From Nissolia schottii (taxonomy: Eukaryota > Streptophyta > Magnoliopsida > Fabales > Fabaceae), in assembly GCA_003254905.1 (NCBI GenBank), contig QANU01011218.1, forward strand, positions 26,433 through 90,432: a stretch of DNA of 64,000 nt. Reading direction: 5' to 3'. The number at the start of each line of letters is the position of its first letter. Position 1 is the first letter of the stretch. This document shows, one piece after another, positions 1-13,086 of this stretch. The notes below the pieces were generated by a model. It made no database searches. It was not told the DNA's origin and worked only from the letters and a program-made list of their open reading frames with translations. The translations under genes and the position numbers were made by a program.

Positions 1-66
1 CTTTTTTTTTTTTTTGTTTCTCTCTTTTTGATGATTTGATTTGATGTGAGTAATGAATGATGATAG

Positions 67-3000
67 GAGGGGAGAAGAAGTGCTTGAATTCTGAGCTATG
101 GCATGCATGTGCTGGGCCATTGGTGTCCCTACCGACGGCAGGGACTCGCGTGGTTTACTTCCCTCAGGGTCATAGTGAGCAGGTTCTTTTTAATTTCACT
201 CCTTGCTATGTATGATCGAGAATGTTTCGGTTTTCATCGCATTTTGCAGACTAGAGAAGATGCAATGTGTTTCTTGCAAAATTGGGTTTGAAAGTCGAAA
301 CCAATTCAGCTGGTTCTAATGAATGGAAGTGGAACTGAACCTGTCTAGTACTGATTCCAGGTTGCTGCCACAACTAACCGAGAAATTGATGGGCACATAC
401 CGAATTACCCCAGCTTGCCGCCACAGTTGATTTGCCAGCTTCACAATGTCACGATGCATGTGGGTGTTTTTTATAATGTTTCTTGTAAAGTTATGGTAGT
501 GGAGTTATGGTTGTTGCATATATCTTTAAAGGAAACTCGGTGAAATGGAAGCATGTGTTGATTTTCAGGCGGATGTTGAGACGGACGAAGTGTATGCTCA
601 AATGACGCTGCAGCCATTGACTCCGGTATGCTGTTGTTCTTTGATTGGCTTCATTTATGTGTTGTTGACTTCTTTTTATGTTTCTGGGATTGAAATCTGC
701 ATTTTTTTTATTGGTGCGTGTAGCAAGAGCAGAAGGATACGTTTCTTCCTATGGAATTGGGGATTCCAAGTAAGCAGCCGTCGAATTATTTTTGCAAGAC
801 ACTGACAGCCAGTGACACCAGCACACACGGAGGGTTCTCTGTTCCGCGTCGTGCAGCTGAGAAAGTCTTCCCTCCGCTGGTAGTATTCATATTTTGCCTT
901 TTTCGTTTGACCCTGGTTGGATATAGACACACTTCTCTTATACTTGGGCAATACAGGATTTCTCGCAGCAACCACCATGCCAAGAACTAATTGCTAGGGA
1001 TCTCCATGACGTTGAATGGAAGTTTCGGCATATTTTTCGCGGTACGATTCTAATTATCGACTTCAATCTTATGATCTTGTTATTTACTTATTTTATAGTT
1101 TTAATTTCATTATATTGAACGTGATTATGGTAAGATTTAGTTTTCTTCAGAAACATATGCCTTTGGCACCAATGAAATTCTTCTAGTACTGGCTTGTGCA
1201 TATTTACATCAACATTCATGTTAACATTCTCTAGTTTAAAGGGCAACTTTTGCCTAGATCTTGATGCAACTTTAGGCGCTTAAGTATTCAGATTCGTCTG
1301 GTATATTGTAAGGAGTAAATTAATCTGCATGCCCTTGTTCCTTTTAGGTAATTTGTAAATATTTGTAAGTAAGTCCTAAAAATAGTTTCCTATGGTGTTA
1401 AAAACCTTTTTCAATGGGGCTACTTGAATCCAGTTCATTGTCAGGTCCCTGCAGGGACTCAATTTTAATAGTTTTTGAGACTATGAATACTTATAATTGT
1501 TAAGCCGTAGGGACCTTTTTTTTAAAAAGTACAGGGGCTGCATATTAATTTAAAATATCTTAAATGAATAATTAAGATCTGGGAAGCCTCCCATTTATAT
1601 ATGCATCGATCACAATCGGATATATATTTCTGAATACTTGTGGAGTTGTGCTTTTGTATCCTTCGCTAGTTTCATGGATGTGTATGGCAAATCCATAAGC
1701 TTCAAGATTAGATCTAGTTCAGTGTTATCAATAGCAAAATAGCGTAAATAGGGGATAGTCAAAAATTCTCCATGAATATCGCTATTGCACCGCAATAACC
1801 GCTATAGCGCCACTATAACCACTATTAATACCATAGCAGTGTGCTCCATTTCCACTACGCTACAGCATTGCTATAGCTGCTTTTTAATAACACTGATCTT
1901 GTTTTAACCAGGTTGCACATAATCAGCTGATCTTAAACTCGTGATCATCTCGAATTGTGACTGACATCATCCTCTGTTGTAACTCGTAACAAATATCAAT
2001 AGAACTGTGATGAGAAAGTTATGTGATGAAAGTGATGAGATCTCTTAGGTGTACATTCTTTTGTATGAGGTTCATGAATAATACCCTAACTTGAGTGATC
2101 CAACCATTGATTGTGACCGTGATTGTGGGCAAAATAGGAGACTTTGCAGTGTAGTAAAAAAATGTTAAATCTATCTATTGGGAATAGATACTCTTATTAT
2201 TGAAGAAGACCTAAACAACTTGGGAATCATTTGAATCTGAATTGTCTCCAACAGAAAATGAACCGATACTGTTAGGAAAATCTCTCTTCCGTTATGGATG
2301 ATGGTATTGTGTCTAATACTTCTAGTGTCTTTGGTAGTGAGAAAATTTTTCCCTGGATAGATCTTGCTTAGGTAATTGAGCTTCTGGCATTGTACTTTTG
2401 GAATTAGCCTAAGCTACATTGAAAACAATCTTCCAATGGGAGGCCAGCAAAGTAAACTTTCTAGGGTGAAAACTGTCTTATCGTATACTGTATGTTCTGC
2501 AAGGCCAAGCTACTAAGTCACACAAATGGAATTATAAGAGATTAGCAAATTAGTTTATGTTTATAGGTGTAGTTGTAGGGTAGTTTAAAACTAGACACTT
2601 GTACAATCGTGGCAGCGAGCTAAGTTACTTTTCAACTAGGAGCATTGGCTTCTGAGAAGGAAGTTCCTAAGTTCAGGTTTTCAGAGTTCAGTCTTCCCCT
2701 GGTCCTCATTTCAGTTCAGAGATGAATATTTGTTCATTATCATTGTTTAGAAAACTTTTTTATATCAATCCTCTTCCAATATAGTCATACTGTTTAAGAG
2801 TGAAATGGACCAATAAAATGTAACAACTACATATTTTCAAGTGTTTCTTTTGGTTCCCTAGTTTTTGTTTTTTTTTTTAAATTAATGTAGTGAATTTTCC
2901 ATTTACCTTTTGATTTTAGAGTCTGTCATTCTATTACAGCTGAAGCATCAAAACCTTCGTGTCCAGTTGTTAAATTAGACACGCGTACTGGAGTCATTAT

Positions 3001-6000
3001 TAATCATACATTTAGGAGGCTTAGTAATATTTTCGGCACTGGCTGATGTATCTGTTGCTTTCATATCAATTCAGGACAGCCAAAACGACATCTTCTTACA
3101 ACAGGCTGGAGTGTATTTGTTAGTGCCAAGAGACTTGTAGCTGGAGATTCTGTGCTTTTCATATGGTATTTGTTTCCTTTACATCTTTCTTGGTAACCTT
3201 TCTTTCCTTTGTTTGAAATTTATTCTTTATGTTTTTTTCTATGTATTTCACTTTTAGGAATGAGAAGAATCAGCTTCTTTTGGGAATACGTCGTGCCACT
3301 CGGCCACAAACTGTAATGCCATCATCTGTTCTATCCAGTGATAGTATGCACATTGGACTTCTTGCAGCCGCCGCCCATGCTGCAGCAACCAATAGCTGTT
3401 TTACGGTGTTCTTTAATCCAAGGTTGTGAATGTTGTCTAAATTTTTACTTCTTCAAGAGAGATTACAACACTTCTTTTGACAGCTATATCTTGAGCAGGG
3501 CCAGTCCATCTGAGTTCGTCATACCACTTTCAAAGTATATCAAAGCTGTGTACCATACACGTGTTTCTGTTGGTATGCGATTCAGGATGCTATTTGAGAC
3601 TGAAGAGTCAAGTGTTCGCAGGTACTTGTAGACATCAGTATTATTGTCAGCAACTGTTGATTATTATTTATTTTTTTTAAAATTCATGGAACTCTAGATA
3701 TATTTCCTGCAGCTTGTAGATAAGTTAATTGCATTTTTTAGAGGTAGTCTGGTAGACATAGTTATAGTGGAGAAGCTGTATCTTCTAAATGAGTCAATAT
3801 AGTAATAGCTTGCCTACAGTGAGGTTGATATGACATCACACGTGTACTATCCTACGTTATTCTGGAACTGTACTTTAATGCCTGTTCTTTTGCCTTTATG
3901 ATTTTGAGATGTGAGATGAAAAACTTAGGAGCTGCAATCCGAAGGCAGTGTAAAGCCAAGTGGAAAAATGTTAGGGTGTGTTTGGTTTTGGAGGATGTTT
4001 CCTATTTCACTTCTGAAAATTGAAAAAATTGTTTTTGTTTTTGAAATTTCAATTTTCAGAAATATATTTGTTGTCCTTACATTGTCTTCAAGGTGTGCAT
4101 CCCAATTTGTGTATGTTGCAAATCATGCCCATTGTAGCAACCTCTGTATGACTAAGTTTGGATCTGGTGCGAGCTGGTTCATATCAGTTTGTCTAGAAAG
4201 ATTCTTACAAAGAAAATTTGCTAAAGCAAAAGAGAGTGTGATTTTGTGAGTGGGATGAGGGCAAAGGATAGGGGTTTCTCCTAGAGAGAGCGGAACTTGG
4301 AAGCAGGTATGAGAGAAAATGTAAATAAAGAAAGATTTTGAAGAGAAGATATGAGATAATAAAGGGAGTGGCGCCCACAGCTGAGACGGTAGAAAGAGAG
4401 GAAGAAGGGTGTGGTGGGGCTCTAAGGTGAGAAGTTAAACAAGAAAGAAAAGCAAATGCTATTTGAATTTGAAAAAATGCCACCGCTTATGGAGTGAAAA
4501 CATTGGGAATGAGTTATTGTTATTTTAAACAATGTCCAAATTGACAACTTTGTCTAGAGGATAGGATATGAAAATAATTTCAAGCATGTCTTCTCTGATT
4601 TTTATTTTATTGAACAATGAAAACAGGTAAATGGTCAAACCAAATGCCCCCTTCTTGTTTGGTAGTGAAGGACAATACTTTTTTAACCTGTGTTTACTTA
4701 TCCATGTGTGTCTTGTAGGTACATGGGCACAATAACTGGCATTAGTGACATGGATCCTGTTCGGTGGCCGAATTCTCATTGGCGCTCTGTCAAGGTTAAG
4801 TTACTGTCATTGTTGCTGTGTCTGAGATATTGCGTGCATCTTTTCTGCACTCTTAGTCGGCCTCCAATGTACAGCCATTAGTTGAACTAACCCGCCACAA
4901 CCCAGCAGAGCTCACCCTGTTATAGATATTCAAAATTGACACCAAAATGAAATATACTATTGATTAAGGGCTTGTGAATGCTTAATGAAATGTTTCAATT
5001 AAGAAAAAAGTTGTTTCAAGGTTCTGAACAACTTCATTTATTTAATTTTCTAAATCTGGTTTATTATTCTAGATCATTTTTCATTTCCTCTTATTACATG
5101 TAATTCCTATTATGATTTTTGTGAATATATTATAATTGATGAATTGATTAATGTTGCCAAAAGAGTTGTTTACATCTTTACATGTCAGTGATCTTCAACG
5201 TTTCTTCCTCTTAATAACCAATCAGTTGCATCAAACCCATCATTATGTGGACATACCCTTTATTGGTGCTGCGTATTGTCCAGAGAGCAACTTCAACCAT
5301 TAGATGTTTTTACGGAATTCCTCTTATATTGGTCCTTTTGTTGTTGTGGATAGGTTGGTTGGGATGAATCAACCGCAGGAGAGAGACAACCACGAGTATC
5401 ATTATGGGAAATTGAGCCTTTGACTACATTCCCAATGTATCCGTCACTGTTTCCCCTTAGATTTAAACGTCCATGGCATCCTGGTACCTCATCTTTTAGT
5501 GGTACGTGTTTTTCTCAATGACCATTCTAATTGAGAAACAAAGTTCACATATGCCCACCTATTAACTATTTGTTTTACTGGCGTTTTATGTACTTGGAAG
5601 TATTTGAGGCTTAAACCTAGTAAGATGCTACTTGTTTTATTTTTATTGTTTCTATTTGTTGATAAAAGGAGATGTTAGTAGAAAGAGAAATATTAACCAA
5701 GGGATGTTTGATTTTTCTGGATTTGAACAAGGCCACGAGATGGGATTTTACATTATATAACTAAAACTATTTATTTTTAAGTATGAATTGATCTATTCCT
5801 TATGATTTAAGTACTACTACTAAGTGTTTTGGTTCCATATGTGTGTCTGATGTGTCTGTTTGCAAGACATCCCAACATGTTTTGGTTCTTTTCTATGTTG
5901 AACTTTTTGGATTATTAAAGGGGAAAAGCATGATTTGACAGCCTTAAAATTATCAAAATTTTTAGTACCGTTTGAAATTAACTTATATTAACTCAACATT

Positions 6001-8466
6001 TTTATAGATATTTAATATTTAAATTGTGGCTGCCACTAATGGATTATAAATAAAGGTCCAGTTTTCTATGTACAAAATTGAAAAAAAGATCTAGTTTTCT
6101 GCATTCATTCACCTTACTTTGAGGCCATGATAGGACAAGATTCTGGTGTGAGATAACTCATAAGTAGTACACTTTCGTGGAGATGTAGATTGTAGAGACA
6201 AATATTCATGCTACTAGGCTATATGTTTTATGTAAAGTAAAAATTGTCCAGATTTTGAAATTTTACGTTCTTATCCTTTTTCCTCCATCCATAAAAGGGA
6301 AGATTTTACATTTACTTTTCTTTCCCTGTATCAAAACATGTTGTTGTATCTTTTTTAGACAAAAAAATTGTGTATGCTTTAGCAAATGTTAAATTATGCT
6401 TGCTTACAGTTTATTATAAATGGAAACCTAGTATACCAAATTAGAGGTCTTCTTGCTTTCCTATTTCATCCATTCTTCATTTCCTAAACATGGGGTTTAT
6501 ATTTCCTATTATTCATCGATGTTTAGTTGTTCTAGTGCCTCACTCCCCTCCCTTTACAAAACAAATGGCTGTGGTTGTTTTGAGGATCTTTCGTCTCTTC
6601 TTTACCAAGGATCTTGTTGCAGATGGCAGAGATGATGCAACTAATGGGCTAATGTGGCTGAGAGGCGGTCTTGGAGACCAAGGTCTCAATTCCCTAAATT
6701 TTCAAGGTGCCGGGATGTTGCCCTGGATGCAGCAGAGACTGGATCCATCTTTACTAGGAAATGATCAGAATCAACAGTACCAAGCCATGCTGGCAGCTGG
6801 TATGCAGAATGCAGGCAGTGGCTATCTGATGCGGCAACAAATGATGAATTTTCAACAGCCTCTTCAGTATCTTCAACAATCAGGAAACCATAATTCTCCT
6901 TTGCAACTTCAGCAACAACAGCCGCAGCAGCAGCAAGCAATTCAGCAATCGGTGTCCTCCAATATGTTGCAGCCACAAGCTCAAGTATTGACAGAGAACC
7001 TATCTCAGCACCTACTTCAGAAATCACCGAACAATCAAGAAGTTCAAGCGCAACAGCAGCAACAGAGTTATCAAGATACGCTTTTAATTCAAAGCGATCA
7101 GCTCCATCAGAGACAACACTCCAGTGCACCTTCGCCGTCATATTCAAAACCAGATTTCTTGGAGTCAAGCATGAAGTTCCCTGCATCTGTTTCCCAGGCG
7201 CAAAACATGCTTGGTTCGCTTTGCCCGGAAGGATGCGGAAGTCTATTGAATTTGACTAGAAGCAGTCAGTCCTTGCTGACTGAACAGTTACCCCAACAAT
7301 CATGGACACCGAAGTATGTGCCTATGCAGCAGGTCAATGCCTTTGGCAGCCGAATGCCACATGCACAATATTCTGGAAAAGATTCTGGAATTGGGTCGCC
7401 GCATTGTAACCAGGATACCCAAAATCCTACTCTCTTTGGTGTTAATATCGATTCATCTGGCCTTCTACTACCCACCACTGTCCCTGGTTATGCTACTTCA
7501 TCAGCTGATACCGATGCATCAACATTGCCATTGGGGGAGTCTGGATACCAGGCTCCCCTATATGCTTGCATGCAAGATTCATCAGAGCTGTTGCAAAGTG
7601 CAGGGCAGGTCGACCCACAAAACCAGACTCGAACGTTTGTCAAGGTTTGGTTCTTCAGTATTCTGCAGGTTCTTGAGCCCTTCTTTTATTTAGTCCAGTT
7701 GTTTAATATGGTTATTTTTACAGGTTTACAAATCAGGGTCAGTTGGGCGTTCACTCGACATCTCCCGGTTCACCAGCTATCATGAGCTGCGGGAGGAGTT
7801 GGCTCAGATGTTTGGAATTGAGGGGAAGTTAGAAGACCCTCTTAGATCAGGCTGGCAGCTTGTATTCGTCGACAGGGAGAATGACGTTCTTCTCCTTGGA
7901 GACGATCCGTGGGAGTAAGTACAAGTTTCAATTACGCGCAGAGTTTTGCTGAATGAATTTGTTGTGATTGAAACATTATATAGCCTTTTTTTTGGGGAAA
8001 AAAAATGTAAGTTTAATTTTTATAGATAACACTATCAGTGCAACACCAAAAAAAAGACAAGACTTAACACTATTAGTGTAAAACTGGTATACACTCTCAT
8101 TCAATCATATTGCCATATCAACATAATTGTTCGACTATTATCTCAAAGTTTAACATAAACTATTATTGGTTGGATGACAGTATTAGTGCATGAAAATCAA
8201 ACTCATAAAGAAATGCTATAATTATTTATTTCACTTGGTTAATGTTTGTTGACATATTTTCTCATTTGATGCACATAACCTCTTGTAGATCATTTGTCAA
8301 TAACGTTTGGTACATCAAAATACTTTCGCCAGAAGATATTCAGAAAATGGGAGAGCAAGCGGTAGAATCGCTTGCCCCAAGCTCTGGACAGAGGCTGAAT
8401 GGCACTGGTGCAGAATCTCATGACATTGTTTCTGGACCATCATCAATTGGCTCACTTGAATACTGA
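67..8466 (+). CDS. ARF8: Auxin response factor, ARF8-like (5' exon outside window)
   Basis: Nuclear transcription factor that binds auxin response elements and is repressed by Aux/IAA partners. Exons read from the sequence: 67-182, 361-459, 569-625, 724-879, 957-1041, 3075-3165, 3258-3422, 3499-3621, 4719-4794, 5354-5501, 6623-7644, 7724-7914, 8289-8466. All junctions are GT/AG and phases agree, giving 834 residues in the window. Exon 1 with the start codon lies upstream, because the window opens in an intron ending at 66. Domains in order: B3 DNA-binding domain (from [15 protein letters not shown] to LLLGIRRA), Auxin_resp domain (from AHAAATNS to SVKVGWDE), a long glutamine-rich middle region typical of activator ARFs, and a C-terminal PB1 domain with the basic VKV start and acidic GDDPW patch. 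Residues such as DVEWKFRH and the WLRGG segment favour ARF8 over ARF6. Introns of 2.0 kb (1042-3074) and 1.1 kb are present; the larger one holds a MITE. Assignment to the ARF6/ARF8 clade is very secure, ARF8 itself likely. Confidence 0.96.
1720..1895. mobile_element. hAT-like MITE in ARF8 intron
   Basis: 176-bp non-coding element with terminal inverted repeats beginning CAGTGTTAT and an interior rich in the palindrome CGCTATAGCG. It is flanked by 8-bp duplications ATCTAGTT (1712-1719) and ATCTTGTT (1896-1903), 7 of 8 identical, as expected for the hAT superfamily. A second copy of the same family is at 46519-46675. Confidence 0.8.
7843..7863 (+). promoter_or_regulatory. miR167 target site in the ARF8-like mRNA
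   Basis: The 21 bases lie in the exon encoding the PB1 domain (peptide RSGWQLV). They are complementary to plant miR167 with mismatches only at one internal position and the two bases facing the microRNA 5' end. miR167 control of ARF6 and ARF8 is established; the site here has the same arrangement as known ARF8 sites. Post-transcriptional cleavage by miR167 is therefore the expected regulation. Confidence 0.9.
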
Positions 8467-11293
8467 GATAATTTTACAAATGTTATTACTTCAGGTCCCA
8501 CGGTGAAGACTTAGTTCTACTTGTTTATCATTAACTTCTGTTTGAAATTTGAATATATGTATTCTATAAGATCTGATCAACTTTTAGCCATCATTATTAT
8601 TTGTACCAAGATTGAAGAAGAGGAAAATATACATTATGTTGAGGAACTTAGGACAAACTTGTATGCCAATTTCGAACCTAGTGAACTGCAAGCTAGTGTT
8701 ACTGCTATTGTAGCATTTGATTAACCCTTCTTGCATGAACTAATGTACTCTAGAAAATTAAACTAGACACAAGGCATGAGTGTTTAGGCTTGAGCTGTCT
8801 CGTGTTCTTATGCTTAACAATGGGATGACTTCCCCAAATTTGGAGTAGTCTAAATTTTACCAAATTGAATGAGTGGCAATGCACTCTATTTGTCTTTGAA
8901 ACTATAACAGATGTAATAGGAAAATGTTCTCACTTGATGAGATTTGCAGCAGGTACAAGGAAAAGGTAAAAATCTATGCAAACGTATTTTTACAATCGGA
9001 AACGTTGTTAGGATTTGAACCTATCGCAAGATATCAATTTCATGGAAGTGCCATCGTCATATCTTAGATATATCTCTTAAAGCTGCATTGTATGTAATTT
9101 ATGCGGGTTTCTGATATATTTACTGCGTTCCGTAATACGAATTAGCATTGTTTGCTGACTTTGCATGCAACAAGGCTCACTGAAATTGGAAACCTACTTA
9201 TTTATGACAATCTAAACTTGGAATTTGGGGATTTCCTTATTTTTAAAAAATGTATATAGCAATAGTTTTGTTATATTCGAAATTTATAAGTGGGTTTAGT
9301 TTATTTCAGATGTGTGTTGGATTTTCATTAACAAGTGTACAAATAAAAGTAATACGGATGTTTGTTTCAACTTTTAAAAAAGGTGATTAAAAAAATTAGT
9401 TTTTGATTTAAAGATCCAAAAGCTAAAAATAGATTTTTCTAAAAAGCTATTTTGTTTAACTTTTATAAAAAAGCTAAAGACATTTTTTTTATGTTAGATT
9501 ATTTTTAAAACTTTATGCAAATATAAAAAGCGGAGTATTTCGAAAGAAAAAAAAATTATTTTAACATATAAACTGAAACAAATACGAGGTTTTCGTTATT
9601 GGGCAAAGGAAACTTGTAACCCAAATGAAAATGCAAGGAATGATGCCCATAGTAATAAGCTATAGGAACTAAAATAAGGGAAAACTACAAGTAACAAAAT
9701 CTTGTTTAGGCCTACATAGCTCCTCCCTCTCCTTGTATCTTACTAAAGAGACTACTACGGCTTCACAACCGTAGTATTGGTAACTGGGGGGACTTTGTTA
9801 TAGTATGCAATTCAATTGCAGTATCCCACAATACCCGGGAATACAATAGGGAGTTAAAGATTCTTTATCCATAACCTTGTTATAGCACAATCCATAAGTT
9901 CCCTATCAGACGGAATTCATTATCCAGCACAAAAAAAATTACTTCATGTACTATGAGCCAATGGGAAATCGAAATGGATCATCATTCTCACGTGAAAATT
10001 AACACAATTTTCACCGTCGATGATAGAAGCCAATGACCAACTATACATATGCATGTAATGAGACTTCACAACATAGTCGTTCTCATAATATCTAACAGGT
10101 TCTCACTACTCTGTAAATAATAAAACTTATAGTTCCAGCTATAAATTTAAAACCTGGCATAAACCCTGTAGCATCCAATAATGGCGCTCAAACCTAAGAG
10201 GCTTCAATGAACTCCCTTGTAGAGGAAAATAAAAGTAGTAAGCATCACAATTTACTGAGACAGAAATTTTGCTCCTTGTAGATCGAATCCTATCACTCGA
10301 AATCAAATCCTGATAGCTTGTTGCATTATTTCCTAGATTCTGACTGTTCACAGACAACCACTGACAGCAAAAACAGACACATCCAGGGAAAAATTAATAT
10401 CACAATCAGTGCTTCCTTCTAAGAATGCATCACCCCAACCATTATCCTATTGTAACCAGGGTGGTTAGTGGTGCCAATACTTTGACATCATCTAAGTCTA
10501 ATTGCACAAAAGTCAACCAGTACAACCAAAGTATAACAAGAGAGTCTTCTCTTACTAGGTGATGTCAGCTATACAAATCATACAAAACCATAGTGTCTTA
10601 CAATCTACAACTACAAGCTCTTAAGGAGATGCTTAGACGGATCAAATGAGGCCATTGTACCTTAAAGTAAACCTAATATACATACAACGACAAAGCCTTT
10701 TACCAATAGGATGGATTGGTTACCTGAATCAAAAAATACCACCACGTCCTATTGTAAACCACGCCTATAGACTATAGACAAGTCATTAAAATCCAATCCC
10801 TTCTTAACAGTTTTGTTTATCATTCTCTTGGTTTCCATCTACCTCTGTCTATTGGGCTACCCTCCGTGAACAAACCACCTAAGGTGGGATCCTATCATCT
10901 TTCCAGCAACATGTGCTACCAAAAATTCCTCTCTAATGTATTCATTCTTAATTCTATCATGTCAAGTGTATCTACCCATTGATATAAATATACAATTAAA
11001 AATGATAGACAACCATTAGCACAAACACTATATCAGTAAGTTGAAAATTCAGTTCTATATAGTTCTCCACAAATCACTAGCCCTCTATGGCTTCGAAACT
11101 GAAATGATCAACATCATCAACACCAGTAAAAACAATCATAGCGTGCAAGCAAACACATCAAATTTCACATGTAAGTGACAATAGAAACACAGATATAAAA
11201 AGGTTCTATTAAATTTGACTGTGATCATTAATAACCCGCACTGGATTAGGGTTACACACTTAAACTATTATCATAAACCTATTTCTCAACTTC
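8467..11293. other. Intergenic region, ARF8 3' UTR and flank
   Basis: The first few hundred bases are presumably ARF8 3' UTR. No supported gene follows. The stretch near 9355-9580 has weak inverted ends (around TTTGTTTCA), suggesting an old MITE. A short hairpin, CTACGG/CCGTAG, lies near 9755-9775. The rest up to 11293 is presumably the 3' flank and UTR of the minus-strand gene; I see nothing coding in it. Confidence 0.5.
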
Positions 11294-11884
11294 TCATACC
11301 GAAGAATCCTTCGCCGCCGGTGGAGGCGATGGTGCTGCGGCGGCAGGCTCCGCCGCCGGAACCTTCACGTAATCGAATTTAGGACTCTCGATCTCGCCGT
11401 CGGAGGAGGAGGAGGAATCCTCGTCGTAACTGTAATCGCGGCGGCCAGCCAAGACGGACCAGAGGAGGTACATGGCGGCGGCGGCGAGGGAACCGCAGCC
11501 GAAGCCGAAGAGCAAGGCGAGGACGACGCTGAGGATGTCCTTGGTGCGGTCGCGGAGGGACGAGAAGTCGTAGGTGGAGAACCCTAAGGGGGCGCGTGTG
11601 AGCGACGCGCGTGCGAGATCGTGCTGGCTGTGGCTGCGCGAGGAGGAGGAGGAGAAGACGACGTCATTTTGGTCGTAGCGGTCATCGATCAAGAAGAGAG
11701 GGTTATTGGAGAGGGATCGGATCTCGGTGACGGTCGCGAAGGTGTTGGTGGAAGGGTTGCGGATGGAGTAGGAGGAGATGAGGAAGGTCCTGCAGGGGCG
11801 TGCGGTAGCGCTGGTGGCGGCGAAGAGGGCCACCGCGACGACGATCAAGGCGGCGATCGGAAAACGGAGGAGGAGAGGGGCCAT
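11294..11884 (-). CDS. Putative type I membrane protein (Arabidopsis AT3G24160/PMP-like)
   Basis: Single-exon gene of 196 residues. Residues 1-28 form a signal peptide (hydrophobic core AALIVVAVALFAAT, cleavage probably after ATA before RPCRTF). A conserved lumenal segment follows, then SSLRDRTKDILS and one transmembrane helix at about 117-140 (ALLFGFGCGSLAAAAMYLLW). The acidic, serine-rich cytoplasmic tail ends in proline/alanine repeats. This matches the plant family annotated as putative type 1 membrane protein; its biochemical role is not known to me. The start ATG is preceded on the transcribed strand by a CT-rich microsatellite, a common 5' UTR feature. Codon use is GC-rich (GCG/GCC alanines) in contrast to the AT-rich surroundings, which is usual for such genes. 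Antisense ORFs over it are shadows. Confidence 0.85.
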   Translation of the reverse strand: MAPLLLRFPIAALIVVAVALFAATSATARPCRTFLISSYSIRNPSTNTFATVTEIRSLSNNPLFLIDDRYDQNDVVFSSSSSRSHSQHDLARASLTRAPLGFSTYDFSSLRDRTKDILSVVLALLFGFGCGSLAAAAMYLLWSVLAGRRDYSYDEDSSSSSDGEIESPKFDYVKVPAAEPAAAAPSPPPAAKDSSV

Positions 11885-12469
11885 GGCGAAGAGGAAGAGA
11901 GAGAGAGAGAGAGAGAGAGATTGAAAGAAAATTGTTACGAAAGAATTGAAGTAAAGAAAAGATTTATCAATTCCCGAATATTTTTAGTGAAAAGGTCCTT
12001 TGGAAATGAAAAGTCAAGAGGATGATTCAAATTAAATTTGCCCCTTTCCAAAATGCATTTAATTTAAAGTTACAGTGAATTTGGTCTTTTGCATTAGTCG
12101 GTGTTTATATTTATTCACATTTTATAATTGTGATTAAACACATTTTTATTTTTATAAATGTAGTTAAATATATTAAATATGTTATGTCATTTTTTATCTT
12201 TCTATTTTTCTCTTCTCTAGTTCGCGCAATTATGGGTGAGAATAGAGCAGACAGACTCGAACAATGTCTTATCCACTAGACTAACATTACTTTTTACAAC
12301 ATTTTATGCAATCATATTTATTAATATAATTTTATTATTTAATTTTTTTTTAAAGAAACCATAATCTAAGGAGTCTCTAGGACTCTCCCACACTCACATT
12401 CTCATCTCATCTGAATAATGTGAGAGAGTTTTGCTGGCATTTTCCTTTTTGTTTTTTGTTGGTCAAATG
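11885..12469. other. Upstream flank of membrane protein gene
   Basis: Contains the presumed 5' UTR and promoter of the minus-strand gene at 11294-11884, then AT-rich DNA leading to the truncated retroelement. No other feature recognised. Confidence 0.5.
11896..11920. repeat. (GA)n microsatellite in 5' UTR
   Basis: About 12 GA units immediately upstream of the start codon of the minus-strand membrane protein gene, reading CT in the transcript. GA/CT tracts are common near plant transcription starts and can bind BPC/GAGA factors; that role is inference. Confidence 0.9.
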
Positions 12470-12474
12470 TCATA

Positions 12475-13086
12475 TATTCTCAGTTCACGGACAAAAAATT
12501 CACAACCTTCATCTCTAGGATTAAACAGCGTTGTTCATTCATGGAATATCCCTAAACCAGCCAACAAGGTCATATTAAAAGGGCTGAAAAAGAGACTAGA
12601 TGAAGCAAAAGGGCCGTGGGCAGATGAATTAGGAAGTGTATTGTGGGCCTACCGGACCACCCCTCACTCCCCATTTCAATTGGCATATGGAAGCAAAGCT
12701 GTTATACCAATGGAGATAGGTGAAAATAGCCTCAGAGTATAGCAATTCTCCCGGATAGTAATAATCAAGCTAGGGAGAAAAAGATAGACCTTATTGAAGA
12801 ATACAAAAATGAAGTTCAAATTCAAGAAGAAGCCATCAAAAGACGTGTTACACATAGGTACAACTCCTCAGTCATTCCGTGAAAGATCACCTCAGGGGAA
12901 ACCGTCATGCGCAGAGCTAACATAGGCACCAAGATGCCAGGGCAAGGCAAGCTGCACCCTAATTGGAAAGGACCTTACATCATCACGGAAGAACTCGATC
13001 GTGGAGCATACAAACTTACAACTACAACGGGAAAAGCGATCCCAAGGGCATGGAACACGACTAATTTAAGAAGATTCTATCTTTAG
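12475..13086 (+). pseudogene. Integrase C-terminal fragment of Ty3/gypsy polyprotein
   Basis: The reading shows integrase-like pieces in shifted frames. The end of the catalytic core is recognisable around DEAKGPWADELGSVLWAYR (near 12600-12655), followed by a stop at 12740. After it come the basic linker, a further in-frame stop near 12880, and the GPY/F-type C-terminal module ending at 13086. The segment just before 12560 has lost codons relative to intact relatives. It cannot encode a working enzyme. Confidence 0.8.

Noticed and set aside
6490-6622. Upstream extension of the long ARF8 exon ORF (start at 6490)
   Set aside because: This part is intron: the AG at 6621-6622 joins in phase with the donor at 5502 and restores the known DGR... 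reading.
6784-6804. Second miR167-like stretch (ATGCTGGCAGCT) in the ARF8 middle region
   Set aside because: Twelve central bases match but both ends, including the part facing the microRNA 5' end, do not pair. It encodes the conserved QAMLAAGMQ peptide, so coincidence is likelier than a site.
9355-9580. Possible MITE with TTTGTTTCA ends
   Set aside because: Inverted similarity is about 12 bp in AT-rich DNA and no clear target duplication was found.
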